DNA of 22,595 nt, taken from assembly GCA_036010905.1 (NCBI GenBank), contig DASCMH010000040.1:1-22595 (forward strand), given 5' to 3'. The notes beneath the pieces were generated by a model. That model was not told the DNA's origin and ran no database searches. It saw nothing but the letters and a program-made list of their open reading frames with translations. The stretch's first letter is position 1. Each line of letters opens with the position of its first letter. The position numbers and the translations under genes are program-made. Shown in pieces: positions 14,800 through 22,595 of this stretch. Source of the DNA: SMWD01 sp002729875. Lineage in GTDB: Bacteria; Pseudomonadota; Gammaproteobacteria; Steroidobacterales; GCA-2729495.

Positions 14800-16545
14800 A
14801 TGACCGGAACAGAATCAGAAATTCGCGACGGCATGCGTATCGATTGGGATCTCCCCATCGAAATGGATGATGGTCTGGCGCTGCGCGCAGATATATTCCG
14901 CCCCGTCGAAAACGGCTGCTACCCGGTGATCCTGAGTTACGGACCTTATGCCAAGGGTCTGGCTTTTCAGGAGGGTTATCCCAGTGCGTGGGAGCGGATG
15001 GCCGCCGAGCATCCCGACGTAACGGCCGGGTCAAGCAACAAGTACCAGAGCTGGGAAGTTGTTGACCCTGAAAAGTGGGTTCCTGATGGCTACGCGTGTG
15101 TGCGCGTGGATTCGCGAGGCTGTGGTCGTTCGCCCGGCTATGTCGATCATTTCTCACCACGGGAAACCCGGGACTTCGCCGCATGCATCGAATGGGCCGG
15201 CGAGCAGTCCTGGAGCAACGGCAAAGTTGGCCTCAGCGGCGTTTCATACTACGGCATCAATCAATGGCAAGTGGCCAGTATGCAGCCCCGTCACCTGGCG
15301 GCGATGTGTATCTGGGAGGGGGCTACCGACTGGTACCGGGACATGACGCACCATGGTGGCATTTTGAGTACCTTCTGGGCCAACTGGTATGACATGCAGG
15401 TGAAAACCGTGCAGTACGGTTTGGGAGCGCGCGGTCCCAGGAGCAGGGTCACGGGTCAGCCGGTATGTGGGTCCGAGACACTGACCGAAGAAGAACTCGC
15501 GGAAAACCGCTGCGCGTTCGGCGACGATATTTTCGCCCACCCGCTGGATGACGACTATCATCGGGCTCGCTCACCGGACTGGTCCAAAGTGACGGTGCCG
15601 TTGCTCAGTGCAGCCAATTGGGGTGGTCAGGGTCTGCATCTGCGGGGTAACTTCGAAGGCTTTGTGCGGGCCGCATCCACGCAAAAATGGCTGGAAGCGC
15701 ATGGCCTCGAACACTGGACGGAGTTTTACACCGACTATGGCGTGCAATTGCAGAAGCGTTTCTTCGCTTACTTTCTAAAGGGCGAGCACAATGGTTGGGA
15801 ATCGCAGCCGCGGGTGCAGCTACTGGTGCGCGGTGTTGATGGTTTTGTCGAGCGCAGTGAGGATGCATGGCCGATCCCCAGAACGCAGTGGACCAAATTC
15901 CATTTAACGCCGGACGAAAACACGCTGCTGCCAATGTCACCAACTGACGAAGGCCGGATCAGCTTTGCGGCTGCAGGCGAGGGCGTTACTTTCTTTACAC
16001 AATCCTTAGCGACGGACACCGAGATCACGGGACCTGCCGCGAGCAAGCTTGTGGTCTCGTCTTCGACCACCGATGCGGATTTGTTCCTGGTGCTGCGCGT
16101 GTTTGACCCGGATGGCAAGGAAATTGTCTTTCAGGGTGCGATAGACCCGCATACGCCGATCGGGCAAGGCTGGCTGCGGGCATCACACCGCAAGCTTGAC
16201 AGGGCGCTGTCCCAACCCTGGCGCCCCTATCACAGCCATGATGAGCAGCAGCCGCTGCGCCCGGGAGTTCCGGTTGAGCTGGATATCGAAATCTGGCCCA
16301 CCTCGCTGGTGATACCAGCGGGCAGCCGGATCGCGCTGACGGTACGTGGCATGGATTACGAGTACCCTGACGCCACCGGTGAGCGCTTGTCCAATTTCAA
16401 AAACGAGCTGCGTGGCTGCGGACCTTTCCTGCACGACGATCCACGGGATCGCCCGGCAGAAATCTTCGGCGGGGAGACGACTATTCACGTCGGGCCGGAC
16501 CAACCCGGCTACCTGCTGTTGCCGGTGATACCACCGCAAGACTGA
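14800..16545 (+). CDS. CocE/NonD family alpha/beta hydrolase (X-Pro dipeptidyl-peptidase-like)
   Basis: 581 residues, the usual length for the cocaine-esterase group. Residues about 15-320 are the alpha/beta hydrolase core with nucleophile Ser149 in GVSYYG and a YGPY oxyanion element near 47-50. Residues about 360-575 are the jelly-roll C-terminal domain. A catalytic His is likely in HGLEHW (301-306). The family's acid, normally in a GWYD-like motif, falls at NWGGQG (273-278), where no Asp is seen. There is no signal peptide, so it is cytoplasmic. Members cleave esters or acyl-amide bonds, for example cocaine, glutaryl-acylase substrates and X-Pro peptides. GAGGG precedes the ATG. It shares a transcript with the RidA gene and ends 32 bases from the convergent amidohydrolase stop. 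Confidence 0.9.
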   Translation: MTGTESEIRDGMRIDWDLPIEMDDGLALRADIFRPVENGCYPVILSYGPYAKGLAFQEGYPSAWERMAAEHPDVTAGSSNKYQSWEVVDPEKWVPDGYACVRVDSRGCGRSPGYVDHFSPRETRDFAACIEWAGEQSWSNGKVGLSGVSYYGINQWQVASMQPRHLAAMCIWEGATDWYRDMTHHGGILSTFWANWYDMQVKTVQYGLGARGPRSRVTGQPVCGSETLTEEELAENRCAFGDDIFAHPLDDDYHRARSPDWSKVTVPLLSAANWGGQGLHLRGNFEGFVRAASTQKWLEAHGLEHWTEFYTDYGVQLQKRFFAYFLKGEHNGWESQPRVQLLVRGVDGFVERSEDAWPIPRTQWTKFHLTPDENTLLPMSPTDEGRISFAAAGEGVTFFTQSLATDTEITGPAASKLVVSSSTTDADLFLVLRVFDPDGKEIVFQGAIDPHTPIGQGWLRASHRKLDRALSQPWRPYHSHDEQQPLRPGVPVELDIEIWPTSLVIPAGSRIALTVRGMDYEYPDATGERLSNFKNELRGCGPFLHDDPRDRPAEIFGGETTIHVGPDQPGYLLLPVIPPQD

Positions 16546-16577
16546 GCAGGGTTTGGTTACAAAAATCAGCCGGTTGG

Positions 16578-18032
16578 TTACGATGCGTCGTTGCCGTCCA
16601 CCCAGCTAAACCGGCTGCGCATCCTGACGAACCGGTGGGCATCGCACTCATCGAGCAGCACCTGTTGCAGTTCATCGGAGCGTTGCACGGCTTTGCGCCG
16701 GTCAACGGAGACATGCTCGCCGTCCTGGATAATTGTTTTGCCTTTCACCATCACACGCCGAATTGAATCCGGACTCGGTCCGTTGCCGAGGATCAGGTTG
16801 GGCAGCAGAGCAGCGGGTGGTGACAGTTGGGTTTCACCGCGCCGGTCGATCAACATCAGGTCAGCATCCTTGCCTTCCTCCAGGGAACCGATGTGATCAT
16901 CCATCATCAACGCGCGTGCGCCGCCGATAGTGGCGAGTTCCAGTGCAAGCTCAGCACTGCCATAGAGCATTTCGTCGCCTGTCCAGCGGGCCTTGGCATC
17001 CGCTGTGAGTCGCCGGTGTTGATCGCCCATGCGTTGGGCCGTGAGAAAGGCGCGCATCGCGGCCCACAGATCGTGTCCATAAGCGACGACCGGACCGTCG
17101 ACACCAAGTCCGCACGTGACCCCGGTGTCCAGATACTGGCGCGAGTCGAAGCTGACCAGGCCGAGGACCTGCTCCATATCAGGGACCAGCGCAATCGCCG
17201 CGCCCCGGTCGCGGATCAACTCGGCTTCACCGGGTCGCAGGTTCTGAGCATGCGCAGCGATCAGGTTGGGACCAAGGATACCCACACTGTCCAGCCATTC
17301 GAATGATCCGCCTTCCCAGCCGCGCCGCTCGGCCAGGTATTTATGATCGAATACGGCAGGAGCGTGGATGTCGAACTGGCGATCATGCTCGTCGGTCCAT
17401 TCCCAGATGGCCTTGAGCTGATCCGGTTCGCAGTAGGTAATGCCGATGGTCGAGGCGGTCACGGAGATCCGCTCGTCCTCCCACGCTGACTTCACCCGCT
17501 CCGTTTCAGCAAGTCCTGTGTCCAGGTCTTCGCGGAAACCATCAGGTACGGCATCCGGGTCGTTGATCGTCAGGCGTGCCATTCGGCAGCGCATTCCGCT
17601 GTCGCGTACGGCCGCCAGCACACCATCGATTGAGTGTTTGTTAAGATGTGTGAAATGATCATCCGCTGTCGTCGTGACGCCGCGGCGAACCAGGTCCAGC
17701 AAGGGCGGCATCGCGGCGTCGTAGGATCGCGGTTCGTCACAGGCGCCGGTCATCGGATAATAGAATCCGAACAGGCGTTCCTCGTAAGTCGTACCTTCCG
17801 CCATACCTCGGATACAGCCCTGCACCAGGTGAGAATGCACGTTGACCAAACCGGGAAGCACAAGGTGGCCGTCGCCGCCGAGCTCTTCGTTCGCGGTGAG
17901 TGGGCAATCGCCGCCGCGGCCGACGGCGACGATGCGACCGTCGGTTATGGCTACGTAGCCGTCCAGGTATACCTGACGTAACGGGTTCATGGTGATTATG
18001 GTGCCTCTTATCAGAGTGTCGCAGGTATTCAT
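16578..18032 (-). CDS. Metal-dependent amidohydrolase / deaminase (AtzA-TrzN-like)
   Basis: 484 residues with the composite structure of the cytosine deaminase/chlorohydrolase branch of the amidohydrolase superfamily: a beta-sandwich from both ends around a TIM barrel. Metal ligands are visible as HSH at 66-68 in LPGLVNVHSHLVQG, His223 in FDIHAPAV, His261 in LIAAHAQNL and Asp312 in GLGVDGP. The DIHAPAV strand lacks the usual HxxE, so the proton-shuttle arrangement may differ from classical deaminases. Members hydrolyse C-N or C-Cl bonds on heterocycles such as triazines, guanine and adenosine analogues. The substrate is not deducible. GAGGAG lies just before the ATG. It is a single-gene unit, divergent from the receptor and convergent with CocE, and may share the receptor's control region. 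Confidence 0.9.
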   Translation of the reverse strand: MNTCDTLIRGTIITMNPLRQVYLDGYVAITDGRIVAVGRGGDCPLTANEELGGDGHLVLPGLVNVHSHLVQGCIRGMAEGTTYEERLFGFYYPMTGACDEPRSYDAAMPPLLDLVRRGVTTTADDHFTHLNKHSIDGVLAAVRDSGMRCRMARLTINDPDAVPDGFREDLDTGLAETERVKSAWEDERISVTASTIGITYCEPDQLKAIWEWTDEHDRQFDIHAPAVFDHKYLAERRGWEGGSFEWLDSVGILGPNLIAAHAQNLRPGEAELIRDRGAAIALVPDMEQVLGLVSFDSRQYLDTGVTCGLGVDGPVVAYGHDLWAAMRAFLTAQRMGDQHRRLTADAKARWTGDEMLYGSAELALELATIGGARALMMDDHIGSLEEGKDADLMLIDRRGETQLSPPAALLPNLILGNGPSPDSIRRVMVKGKTIIQDGEHVSVDRRKAVQRSDELQQVLLDECDAHRFVRMRSRFSWVDGNDAS

Positions 18033-18126
18033 GGTTGCTCCTCAGCAGTAACGGCCGGGTGTTGGTTTAATGGGCATTTCGCGTTAGCGCGGAGTCTAAC
18101 ACCGTCAACGAAAAAGGCATCTAATT

Positions 18127-18140
18127 TTCATATATATGAA
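18127..18140. promoter_or_regulatory. Perfect palindrome TTCATATATATGAA, candidate operator
   Basis: All 14 bases are symmetric. It differs at one position from the near-palindrome in front of the IclR gene (5198-5211). It ends 26 bases upstream of the candidate -35 box of the receptor promoter, a position suited to an activator. IclR proteins can act as repressors or activators. The link to this IclR is inference from the shared motif. Confidence 0.5.
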
Positions 18141-18145
18141 TAATC

Positions 18146-18159
18146 ACCGTATATATGAG
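18146..18159. promoter_or_regulatory. Second half-conserved operator copy
   Basis: ACCGTATATATGAG repeats the TATATATGA half of the palindrome at 18127, with centres 19 bases apart, close to two helical turns. Paired sites on one face of the DNA are common for IclR dimers binding cooperatively. The left half is not conserved, so this would be the weaker site. Confidence 0.35.
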
Positions 18160-18166
18160 AAAAATG

Positions 18167-18195
18167 TTGACTGTGGGCAGTTCCCCTTCTACAGT
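18167..18195 (+). promoter_or_regulatory. Candidate sigma-70 promoter of the TonB-dependent receptor gene
   Basis: TTGACT at 18167-18172 matches five of six -35 bases and TACAGT at 18190-18195 four of six -10 bases, with the ideal 17-base spacer. Transcription would begin near 18202, inside or next to the inverted repeat at 18204. This is the best promoter I can read in the window. Confidence 0.5.
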
Positions 18196-18203
18196 TCGCC
18201 CAT

Positions 18204-18219
18204 AGGGTTACATAACCCT
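18204..18219. promoter_or_regulatory. Inverted repeat AGGGTTA-CA-TAACCCT, candidate repressor site
   Basis: Two perfect 7-base arms flank a 2-base spacer, directly downstream of the candidate -10 box. A protein bound here would block the receptor promoter. Its sequence differs from the AT-rich palindromes, so a second regulator is implied, possibly the operon-encoded TetR protein. Binding partner unknown. Confidence 0.4.
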
Positions 18220-18347
18220 GTTAACGGGGCGATCGTCGGCGAATATTTGGCACGTTTGCAAATAATTTCAAGCTGATCGAACTGTTGTGCTTTTTTGCAA
18301 TCATCAATGAGCCCATCGATTAATTCAGGGCTCGGGGGATTTCAGCA

Positions 18348-20774
18348 ATGTCGACGTTCACGAAAAAGATTCTCCTGGTTTTTACCGCCAGCACGCTGTT
18401 AATGGCCTTTGAGATTCCTGAGGTCAGCGCTGAGGTCAGTTTGACCAAGGACGAACTCATCACCACCGCGCGTAAACGCGAGGAGTCGCTGCTGGAAACA
18501 CCGTTGGCAATCACTGTGCATTCAGCGGAAGATATCGAAATAAAGGGGCTGGACGAGCTGACCGACTTCGTCGCACTCACGCCCGGTTTTTATTACTCGG
18601 AAATGTCCGTTGGCCGCGGTGCGCGTGAGTTCCGCCGTCTCATTTTCCGCGGTATGCAGCCACGTACCGATGTCCAGTCGCGACAGAACGTGACCGTGTT
18701 TATCGATGGTGCACCGACGTTAGGTTCCGAGCTCGGCGCCATGGAAAATTATGAACGTGTCGAGGTCATCAAAGGCCCGCAGAGTGCCTATTTTGGTCGA
18801 GCAACCTTTGCCGGCGCGATCAACGCCGTGACCAAGACCCCCGGGAATGAGTGGGGCGGGAAGATTTCCGCCGAAGCCGGCAGTTTCGATCTGAGCCGTT
18901 TTCGCGCGGAGGTCGAGGGTCCCCTTGTCGAAGATAAACTTGCATTCCGCGCGAGCGGGAGCCTCTACAGTAAGGGCGGTGAATATTCCAACGGTATCAA
19001 TACATCGCAAGAGTTAGGCAAACGCTCCACCGACGACTTCGCCCTGACGCTGTACGCGACACCTACTGAGAACTTTAGCGCAAAGTTCCGGGCGCATTAC
19101 TGGCAGGACAGCGACGGACCTGATGTTAGTGTCGTTTTCGGGCCTGAAAGGGCACCCGGAATGTTCCAATACAGTTGCAACCCGAATCCATTGTTCCCGG
19201 GCAAGGACTGGTTCTGCGGCAAGCTCCCGTCACTGAACGAAGATATGATTGCAAAGGATGTCGTTTATAACGGCTTTGTGTGGGGATTGTACGGTGGCAA
19301 CCCCGCCATGGCCGACACTTATTTACACGACGTAATACCGGATGGGTTCGGCCTGGAGCGGGAGGCCCAGGAACTAAGCCTGGTCCTGAATTATGATTTG
19401 TCCAATGGCATCAATATCGAATCGATTACGGCCATGCACGATAATGAATTTGCCACCTTGAACGATGTCGACGGGCGACCCACAGTGGGGCTGATGCAAG
19501 GAGATCTCTTCGGTCTATGTGCGTTTGGTATGTTTTGTGATAACGAGTCGTACCAGTTTGTACAGTCTGATCTGGAGGATTTTCATCAGGAGATCCGCCT
19601 CACCTCGTCCGCTGAGGACCGGCTGCGCTGGATGGTCGGCGCCACTTACGCCGACCGTGAGGCACTACGCTGGACATCCTCGTATATCGTTGGCTTTTCG
19701 CCGAATCCAGCATCCTCGTCCAGCGTCCCGCGGTTGAACTTCGAGGCCGAGACCTGGGCGATATACGGATCGCTGGCCTATGATTTCACCGATCAATTGA
19801 CGTTGAATGTTGAAATGCGGTATCAGGAGGATGACGTCACTGAGGGCACTACGTCTGCCGATGGAACGGTGCCGAAGGTCGAGCTGTCAGATACCTTTGA
19901 GAGCACGACTCCTCGCGTCATCCTCGAATGGACCCCAATTGACGGCACCCTGCTCTATGCGAGCTATGCCAAAGGTGCTAACCCCGGTAGTTTCAATCCT
20001 GGTCTGCTCAATCTGAGCCCGACGGAACTCGCCCAGGTAGCGGCCCAGACCGGCACCGGCGTCGTAATCGATGAAGAAGAATTGACCATGTACGAGTTAG
20101 GGGTGAAAAGTTCATTCTGGGATGATCGGGCCCAGATTACCCTGGCCGGCTATTTCGGCGAATGGGAAGACATGCTGATACCCGAGTCGGTGGGGTACAT
20201 TGACGACGCTGGTGATCCCGCCAGCACTGGGGCGAATTCGAGCGGCGGTGATGCGGATGTTTACGGCATCGAAGTCGAAGGCTCGGCGCTGCTGACTGAT
20301 AAGCTGCTATTGGACGCCACCTTCGCCTGGAATAAGACGGACATCAACAAGCTGGGAAGTTATGAAGGCTTAACGTTGCTCGGCGACCGGGATCTCACAG
20401 GTCTCGGCAAGGAGTTTTCACGTACGCCGGAGACGAGCGGGTCTTTGTCGCTGACGTACACTGACGCACTAAACGCTGACTACGACTGGTTCGCCCGGAG
20501 CGATTATTTCTACCGTGGCGAGATGTGGGTGTCGGAGGCCAATCTCGCCAAGACCGGTGACTCACATGTCTTCGATCTGAGGTTGGGGATGGAATCGGAC
20601 AAGTTGCGCCTTGAATTCTACGTCACCAATCTCTTTGAGGAAGATGAATACGCCGGCGTCTTTCCGCTGTTTGACTTGTCAGGGCTCAGCGGAGGTTTCG
20701 GCGATATAACTGCAGCGGCTGCTTCTCTCCAGCCCAGACGGGCGGTTGGCGCACGCGCCAGCTTCAGCTTTTAG
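18348..20774 (+). CDS. TonB-dependent outer-membrane receptor
   Basis: 808 residues. A signal peptide covers about 1-28 (KKILLVFTASTLLMAF, cleavage near VSA). DELITTARKREESL at 35-48 is the usual 'TARKREE' start of the plug domain, which runs to about 165 (RVEVIKGPQSAYFGRATFAGAINAVTK). The remainder is a beta-barrel ending in Phe, as outer-membrane proteins do, with TonB-receptor C-terminal features such as LEFYVTNLFEEDEYAG and PRRAVGARASFSF. It imports a large or scarce substrate using TonB energy. Receptors of this subtype are abundant in proteobacteria that degrade complex organic matter, so a non-iron substrate fits the context, but siderophore uptake is not excluded. It heads the unit with the MBL lipoprotein at 20971, though a hairpin lies between them. 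Confidence 0.94.
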   Translation: MSTFTKKILLVFTASTLLMAFEIPEVSAEVSLTKDELITTARKREESLLETPLAITVHSAEDIEIKGLDELTDFVALTPGFYYSEMSVGRGAREFRRLIFRGMQPRTDVQSRQNVTVFIDGAPTLGSELGAMENYERVEVIKGPQSAYFGRATFAGAINAVTKTPGNEWGGKISAEAGSFDLSRFRAEVEGPLVEDKLAFRASGSLYSKGGEYSNGINTSQELGKRSTDDFALTLYATPTENFSAKFRAHYWQDSDGPDVSVVFGPERAPGMFQYSCNPNPLFPGKDWFCGKLPSLNEDMIAKDVVYNGFVWGLYGGNPAMADTYLHDVIPDGFGLEREAQELSLVLNYDLSNGINIESITAMHDNEFATLNDVDGRPTVGLMQGDLFGLCAFGMFCDNESYQFVQSDLEDFHQEIRLTSSAEDRLRWMVGATYADREALRWTSSYIVGFSPNPASSSSVPRLNFEAETWAIYGSLAYDFTDQLTLNVEMRYQEDDVTEGTTSADGTVPKVELSDTFESTTPRVILEWTPIDGTLLYASYAKGANPGSFNPGLLNLSPTELAQVAAQTGTGVVIDEEELTMYELGVKSSFWDDRAQITLAGYFGEWEDMLIPESVGYIDDAGDPASTGANSSGGDADVYGIEVEGSALLTDKLLLDATFAWNKTDINKLGSYEGLTLLGDRDLTGLGKEFSRTPETSGSLSLTYTDALNADYDWFARSDYFYRGEMWVSEANLAKTGDSHVFDLRLGMESDKLRLEFYVTNLFEEDEYAGVFPLFDLSGLSGGFGDITAAAASLQPRRAVGARASFSF

Positions 20775-20804
20775 TCTTGACCGATCCACGAGGAGAGCCG
20801 GCTG

Positions 20805-20822
20805 GGAGAAGCTGGAGAAGCT
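20805..20822. repeat. 9-bp tandem duplication GGAGAAGCT
   Basis: Two perfect adjacent copies of GGAGAAGCT occur at 20805-20813 and 20814-20822 within a purine-rich stretch downstream of the receptor stop codon. No function is apparent. Confidence 0.6.
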
Positions 20823-20890
20823 AAAGAGCGGAGAGACTTAGTTAACGCGTGTTTGGCGTTACAGCAGTAGCAGCGTGCTTATCGCTGCGT

Positions 20891-20926
20891 GCGGCTCGAT
20901 TAAGCGTACCTTGATCGAGCCGCTTT
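20891..20926 (+). terminator. Strong hairpin after the receptor gene (terminator or attenuator)
   Basis: The arms GCGGCTCGATTAAG (20891-20904) and CTTGATCGAGCCGC (20910-20923) pair over 14 positions with one G-U wobble around a 5-base loop, followed by TTTCT. The stem is very stable, but the T-tract is short, so termination may be partial. It lies 116 bases after the receptor stop and 47 bases before the next gene, where it would lower expression of the MBL lipoprotein relative to the receptor, or stabilise the receptor mRNA end. Confidence 0.65.
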
Positions 20927-20970
20927 CTATCCCGGGATAACCAGGCGATAACGAAAAGAAGGAGAAGTCA

Positions 20971-22595
20971 ATGATGAACGCGCGAATCGTGCTGGCTTGT
21001 TTCGTATTAAGTCTGGCCGGATGCTCTGACCAACCCGTTCCATCCAACGGTCCTGAAAACGGCACGTCGATGGATGTCCTCGAGAAGACTCTCGCCGCGA
21101 TCGGTGGGCGCGAGGCGTTGGTGAACCTGAAGACTTTTTCTACGGACGGCACGCGCGAAGCCTATCTGATGGGTCAGGGTCCGGAGCCGGGACGAGGTCT
21201 TTTCAAGAGGGGCCTTGACACGGTGCAGGTGGCCTACGATATCGCCGGACCTGACATCCGCCTGGATACGAGCACACAATACCCGGCCAGGGGGGGCGGC
21301 TATGATGCGCGCGTGAGTACCGAACTCATTATCGGACAGGCCGGTTTTATGAGTCGGGATGACCTGATGGGAATCGTGTCGGAGCGAGATAACGCGTTAC
21401 TGCCCGAACAGGTGGCTGCTCGCACCAAGACAGAACGGTTGCTCAATCCCCACATCCTGCTGCAGGAGTTGGCCATCGACTCGTCCCGTGCCTCTGCCGC
21501 GGGCGGCGCAGCCGACAATTCGGCTGCGCGGCGGTTCTCGGTGCAAGAAGCGCTGCCCGTTACGCTCGATCGTGTAAGACAGACCGGTCGGCGAACCCTG
21601 CTCGCTACACAAGAGTGGTTGACAGACAACGAGGATACGCGCTTCTTCGAGATGATGGCCGAAAAAGTCACGGTAGGCGACGACTGGCTCGCTCGGTGGC
21701 ATGAAGCGACTACCCTGACTGAACCCCATGAGCAGTTGGTGATCGATAATGATATTTTTCCGATTACGCTGCACGTGAATTCCGAAACGGGTCATATCGA
21801 TAAGCTGACTACAACGGAATGGGATGTGGTCTATGGTGACATATCGTTAGAAGTGAGCTATCACGACTGGCAGGTCTTCGACGGGCTCTACTTTCCCATG
21901 CATATCCGAATGTCGGTCGGCGGCGCGCCGCGGATCGAGGTGCAACGTTCCAGGGTCACGGTCAACCCGACCGTTGCCGCAACGACATTCGCTCCACCCG
22001 AGGGCGTAGCCTATAGTCACGACGAGGAGCGCGCGCAACGTGGCCGTCGGGTCAGCCAATCGTTATTCGCATTTGGATTCGCGGGTGTCGGGCCTCCTGA
22101 AATCGCATCTGTCGCGATCGAGCCCGGGGTAACGTTGGTCTATGCGGTCCCGCTGGATAGCGTCTACTCCCTGATCGTTGAGCAGGCAGCAGGCCTGGTG
22201 CTGATCGAGCCGGGCGAGAATGATTTGAAGGGTGAAGCGATTCTCGAGTGGGCGAACGAAAACTATCCTGGCAAGCCAATCACGCACGTCATCGTCTCCC
22301 ATCATCACAACGATCATGCCGGTGGTATCCGTCCCTACGTCGCGGCCGGGGCAACTATCGTAGCCCATGAGGCAGCTAAAGAATTTTTCACAGCACAGTG
22401 CGCGCGCCCCGCGTCTAAAATCGTCGTCGACGCGTTGGATCGAAATCCTGTCCCGGCAACCATAGTTGGAGTGCCGGCGGACGAGCCTTACCGCATCGAC
22501 GATGGCCTGCGGCCGGTGACGGTCTATCCTATGGAAATGGGGCATACATCGGATATGGTGTTCGCGGTTGTTGAGCCCGAGAAGATTCTGTATGC
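20971..22595 (+). CDS. MBL-fold metallohydrolase lipoprotein (partial, C-terminus outside window)
   Basis: The frame is open for 541 codons from an ATG at 20971 (a second ATG follows at once) to the window end. AAGGAG sits 6 bases upstream. The N-terminus is a compact lipoprotein signal with lipobox LAGC and Cys17. Residues about 30-380 match the N-terminal domain of the lipoprotein at 2127-4064, sharing MGQGPEPGxGLF, TERLLNPHILLQ, FDGxYFPMxIRM and PPEGVxYxHDEERAxRG. The MBL part has HHHNDH at 444-449 followed by AGGIRPY. The remaining metal ligands lie beyond the edge; by comparison about 70 residues are missing. It should act in the periplasm or at the outer membrane next to the receptor. 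Hydrolysis of the incoming substrate is the natural inference. Confidence 0.87.
   Translation, partial: MMNARIVLACFVLSLAGCSDQPVPSNGPENGTSMDVLEKTLAAIGGREALVNLKTFSTDGTREAYLMGQGPEPGRGLFKRGLDTVQVAYDIAGPDIRLDTSTQYPARGGGYDARVSTELIIGQAGFMSRDDLMGIVSERDNALLPEQVAARTKTERLLNPHILLQELAIDSSRASAAGGAADNSAARRFSVQEALPVTLDRVRQTGRRTLLATQEWLTDNEDTRFFEMMAEKVTVGDDWLARWHEATTLTEPHEQLVIDNDIFPITLHVNSETGHIDKLTTTEWDVVYGDISLEVSYHDWQVFDGLYFPMHIRMSVGGAPRIEVQRSRVTVNPTVAATTFAPPEGVAYSHDEERAQRGRRVSQSLFAFGFAGVGPPEIASVAIEPGVTLVYAVPLDSVYSLIVEQAAGLVLIEPGENDLKGEAILEWANENYPGKPITHVIVSHHHNDHAGGIRPYVAAGATIVAHEAAKEFFTAQCARPASKIVVDALDRNPVPATIVGVPADEPYRIDDGLRPVTVYPMEMGHTSDMVFAVVEPEKILY

Larger units (their letters stand above)
18033..18347. 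promoter_or_regulatory. Divergent control region between amidohydrolase and receptor genes
   Basis: These 315 bases contain no gene I can support. From left to right they hold a perfect AT-rich palindrome, a half-copy of it 19 bases further on, a good sigma-70-like promoter pointing to the receptor, and a GC-flanked inverted repeat over the expected transcription start. The distance from that start to the receptor ATG leaves a leader of about 145 bases, long enough for post-transcriptional control, though I recognise no riboswitch. GGGGGA precedes the receptor ATG. Confidence 0.6.

Noticed and set aside
16546..16577. Terminator between the convergent CocE and amidohydrolase genes
   Set aside because: Only a short direct repeat GGTTAC is visible; no convincing hairpin.
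18203..18347. Riboswitch in the long receptor leader
   Set aside because: I recognise no conserved core such as a cobalamin or TPP box; leader length alone is not enough.

Overview
The window reads as a dense catabolic gene cluster from a Gram-negative bacterium, most likely a proteobacterium and probably a free-living gammaproteobacterium. The evidence is a TonB-dependent outer-membrane receptor, lipoproteins with lipoboxes, twin-arginine exported proteins, a spinster-type MFS transporter and IclR and TetR regulators. No taxonomic marker gene is present, so the lineage is inference. I see no rRNA, tRNA, CRISPR array, insertion sequence or phage gene.

The genes fall into six transcription units that radiate from three divergent promoter regions. 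(A) Minus strand, 4930 to 1: Tat-exported DUF1838 protein, MBL-fold lipoprotein, MFS transporter, and a membrane-anchored cupin cut by the window edge. (B) Plus strand, 5265-7054: IclR regulator and MBL-fold hydrolase. (C) Minus strand, 13274-7086: M24 'pita-bread' enzyme, zinc alcohol dehydrogenase, a minimal ATP-grasp/phosphohistidine protein, a TetR regulator, a 3-hydroxyisobutyrate-dehydrogenase-like oxidoreductase and a second DUF1838 protein. (D) Plus strand, 13372-16545: a triple-domain RidA protein and a CocE/NonD hydrolase. (E) Minus strand, 18032-16578: a metal-dependent amidohydrolase. (F) Plus strand, 18348 to the window end: TonB-dependent receptor, then a second MBL-fold lipoprotein cut by the window edge. 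Four junctions use the 4-bp ATGA stop/start overlap, which indicates tight operons.

A working model, which is inference: a substrate crosses the outer membrane through the receptor. It is processed in the periplasm by the MBL lipoproteins and DUF1838 proteins and imported by the MFS carrier. It is then dismantled in the cytoplasm by ester/amide-type hydrolases (CocE, amidohydrolase, M24), two dehydrogenases, a RidA-type imine/enamine-handling protein and possibly a phosphorylation step. The mix points to an ester- or amide-containing, perhaps nitrogenous, organic molecule, but the substrate cannot be named from sequence.

Several enzymes depart from family norms. The M24 enzyme has a Cys at a metal-ligand Asp position, the RidA protein keeps the key Arg in only one of three repeats, the CocE homologue lacks the usual Asp, and the dikinase-like protein has no acceptor domain. 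A 14-bp AT-rich palindrome, TTCATATATATGAA, lies upstream of the receptor gene. A near copy lies upstream of the IclR gene, so one regulator may control both ends of the locus.
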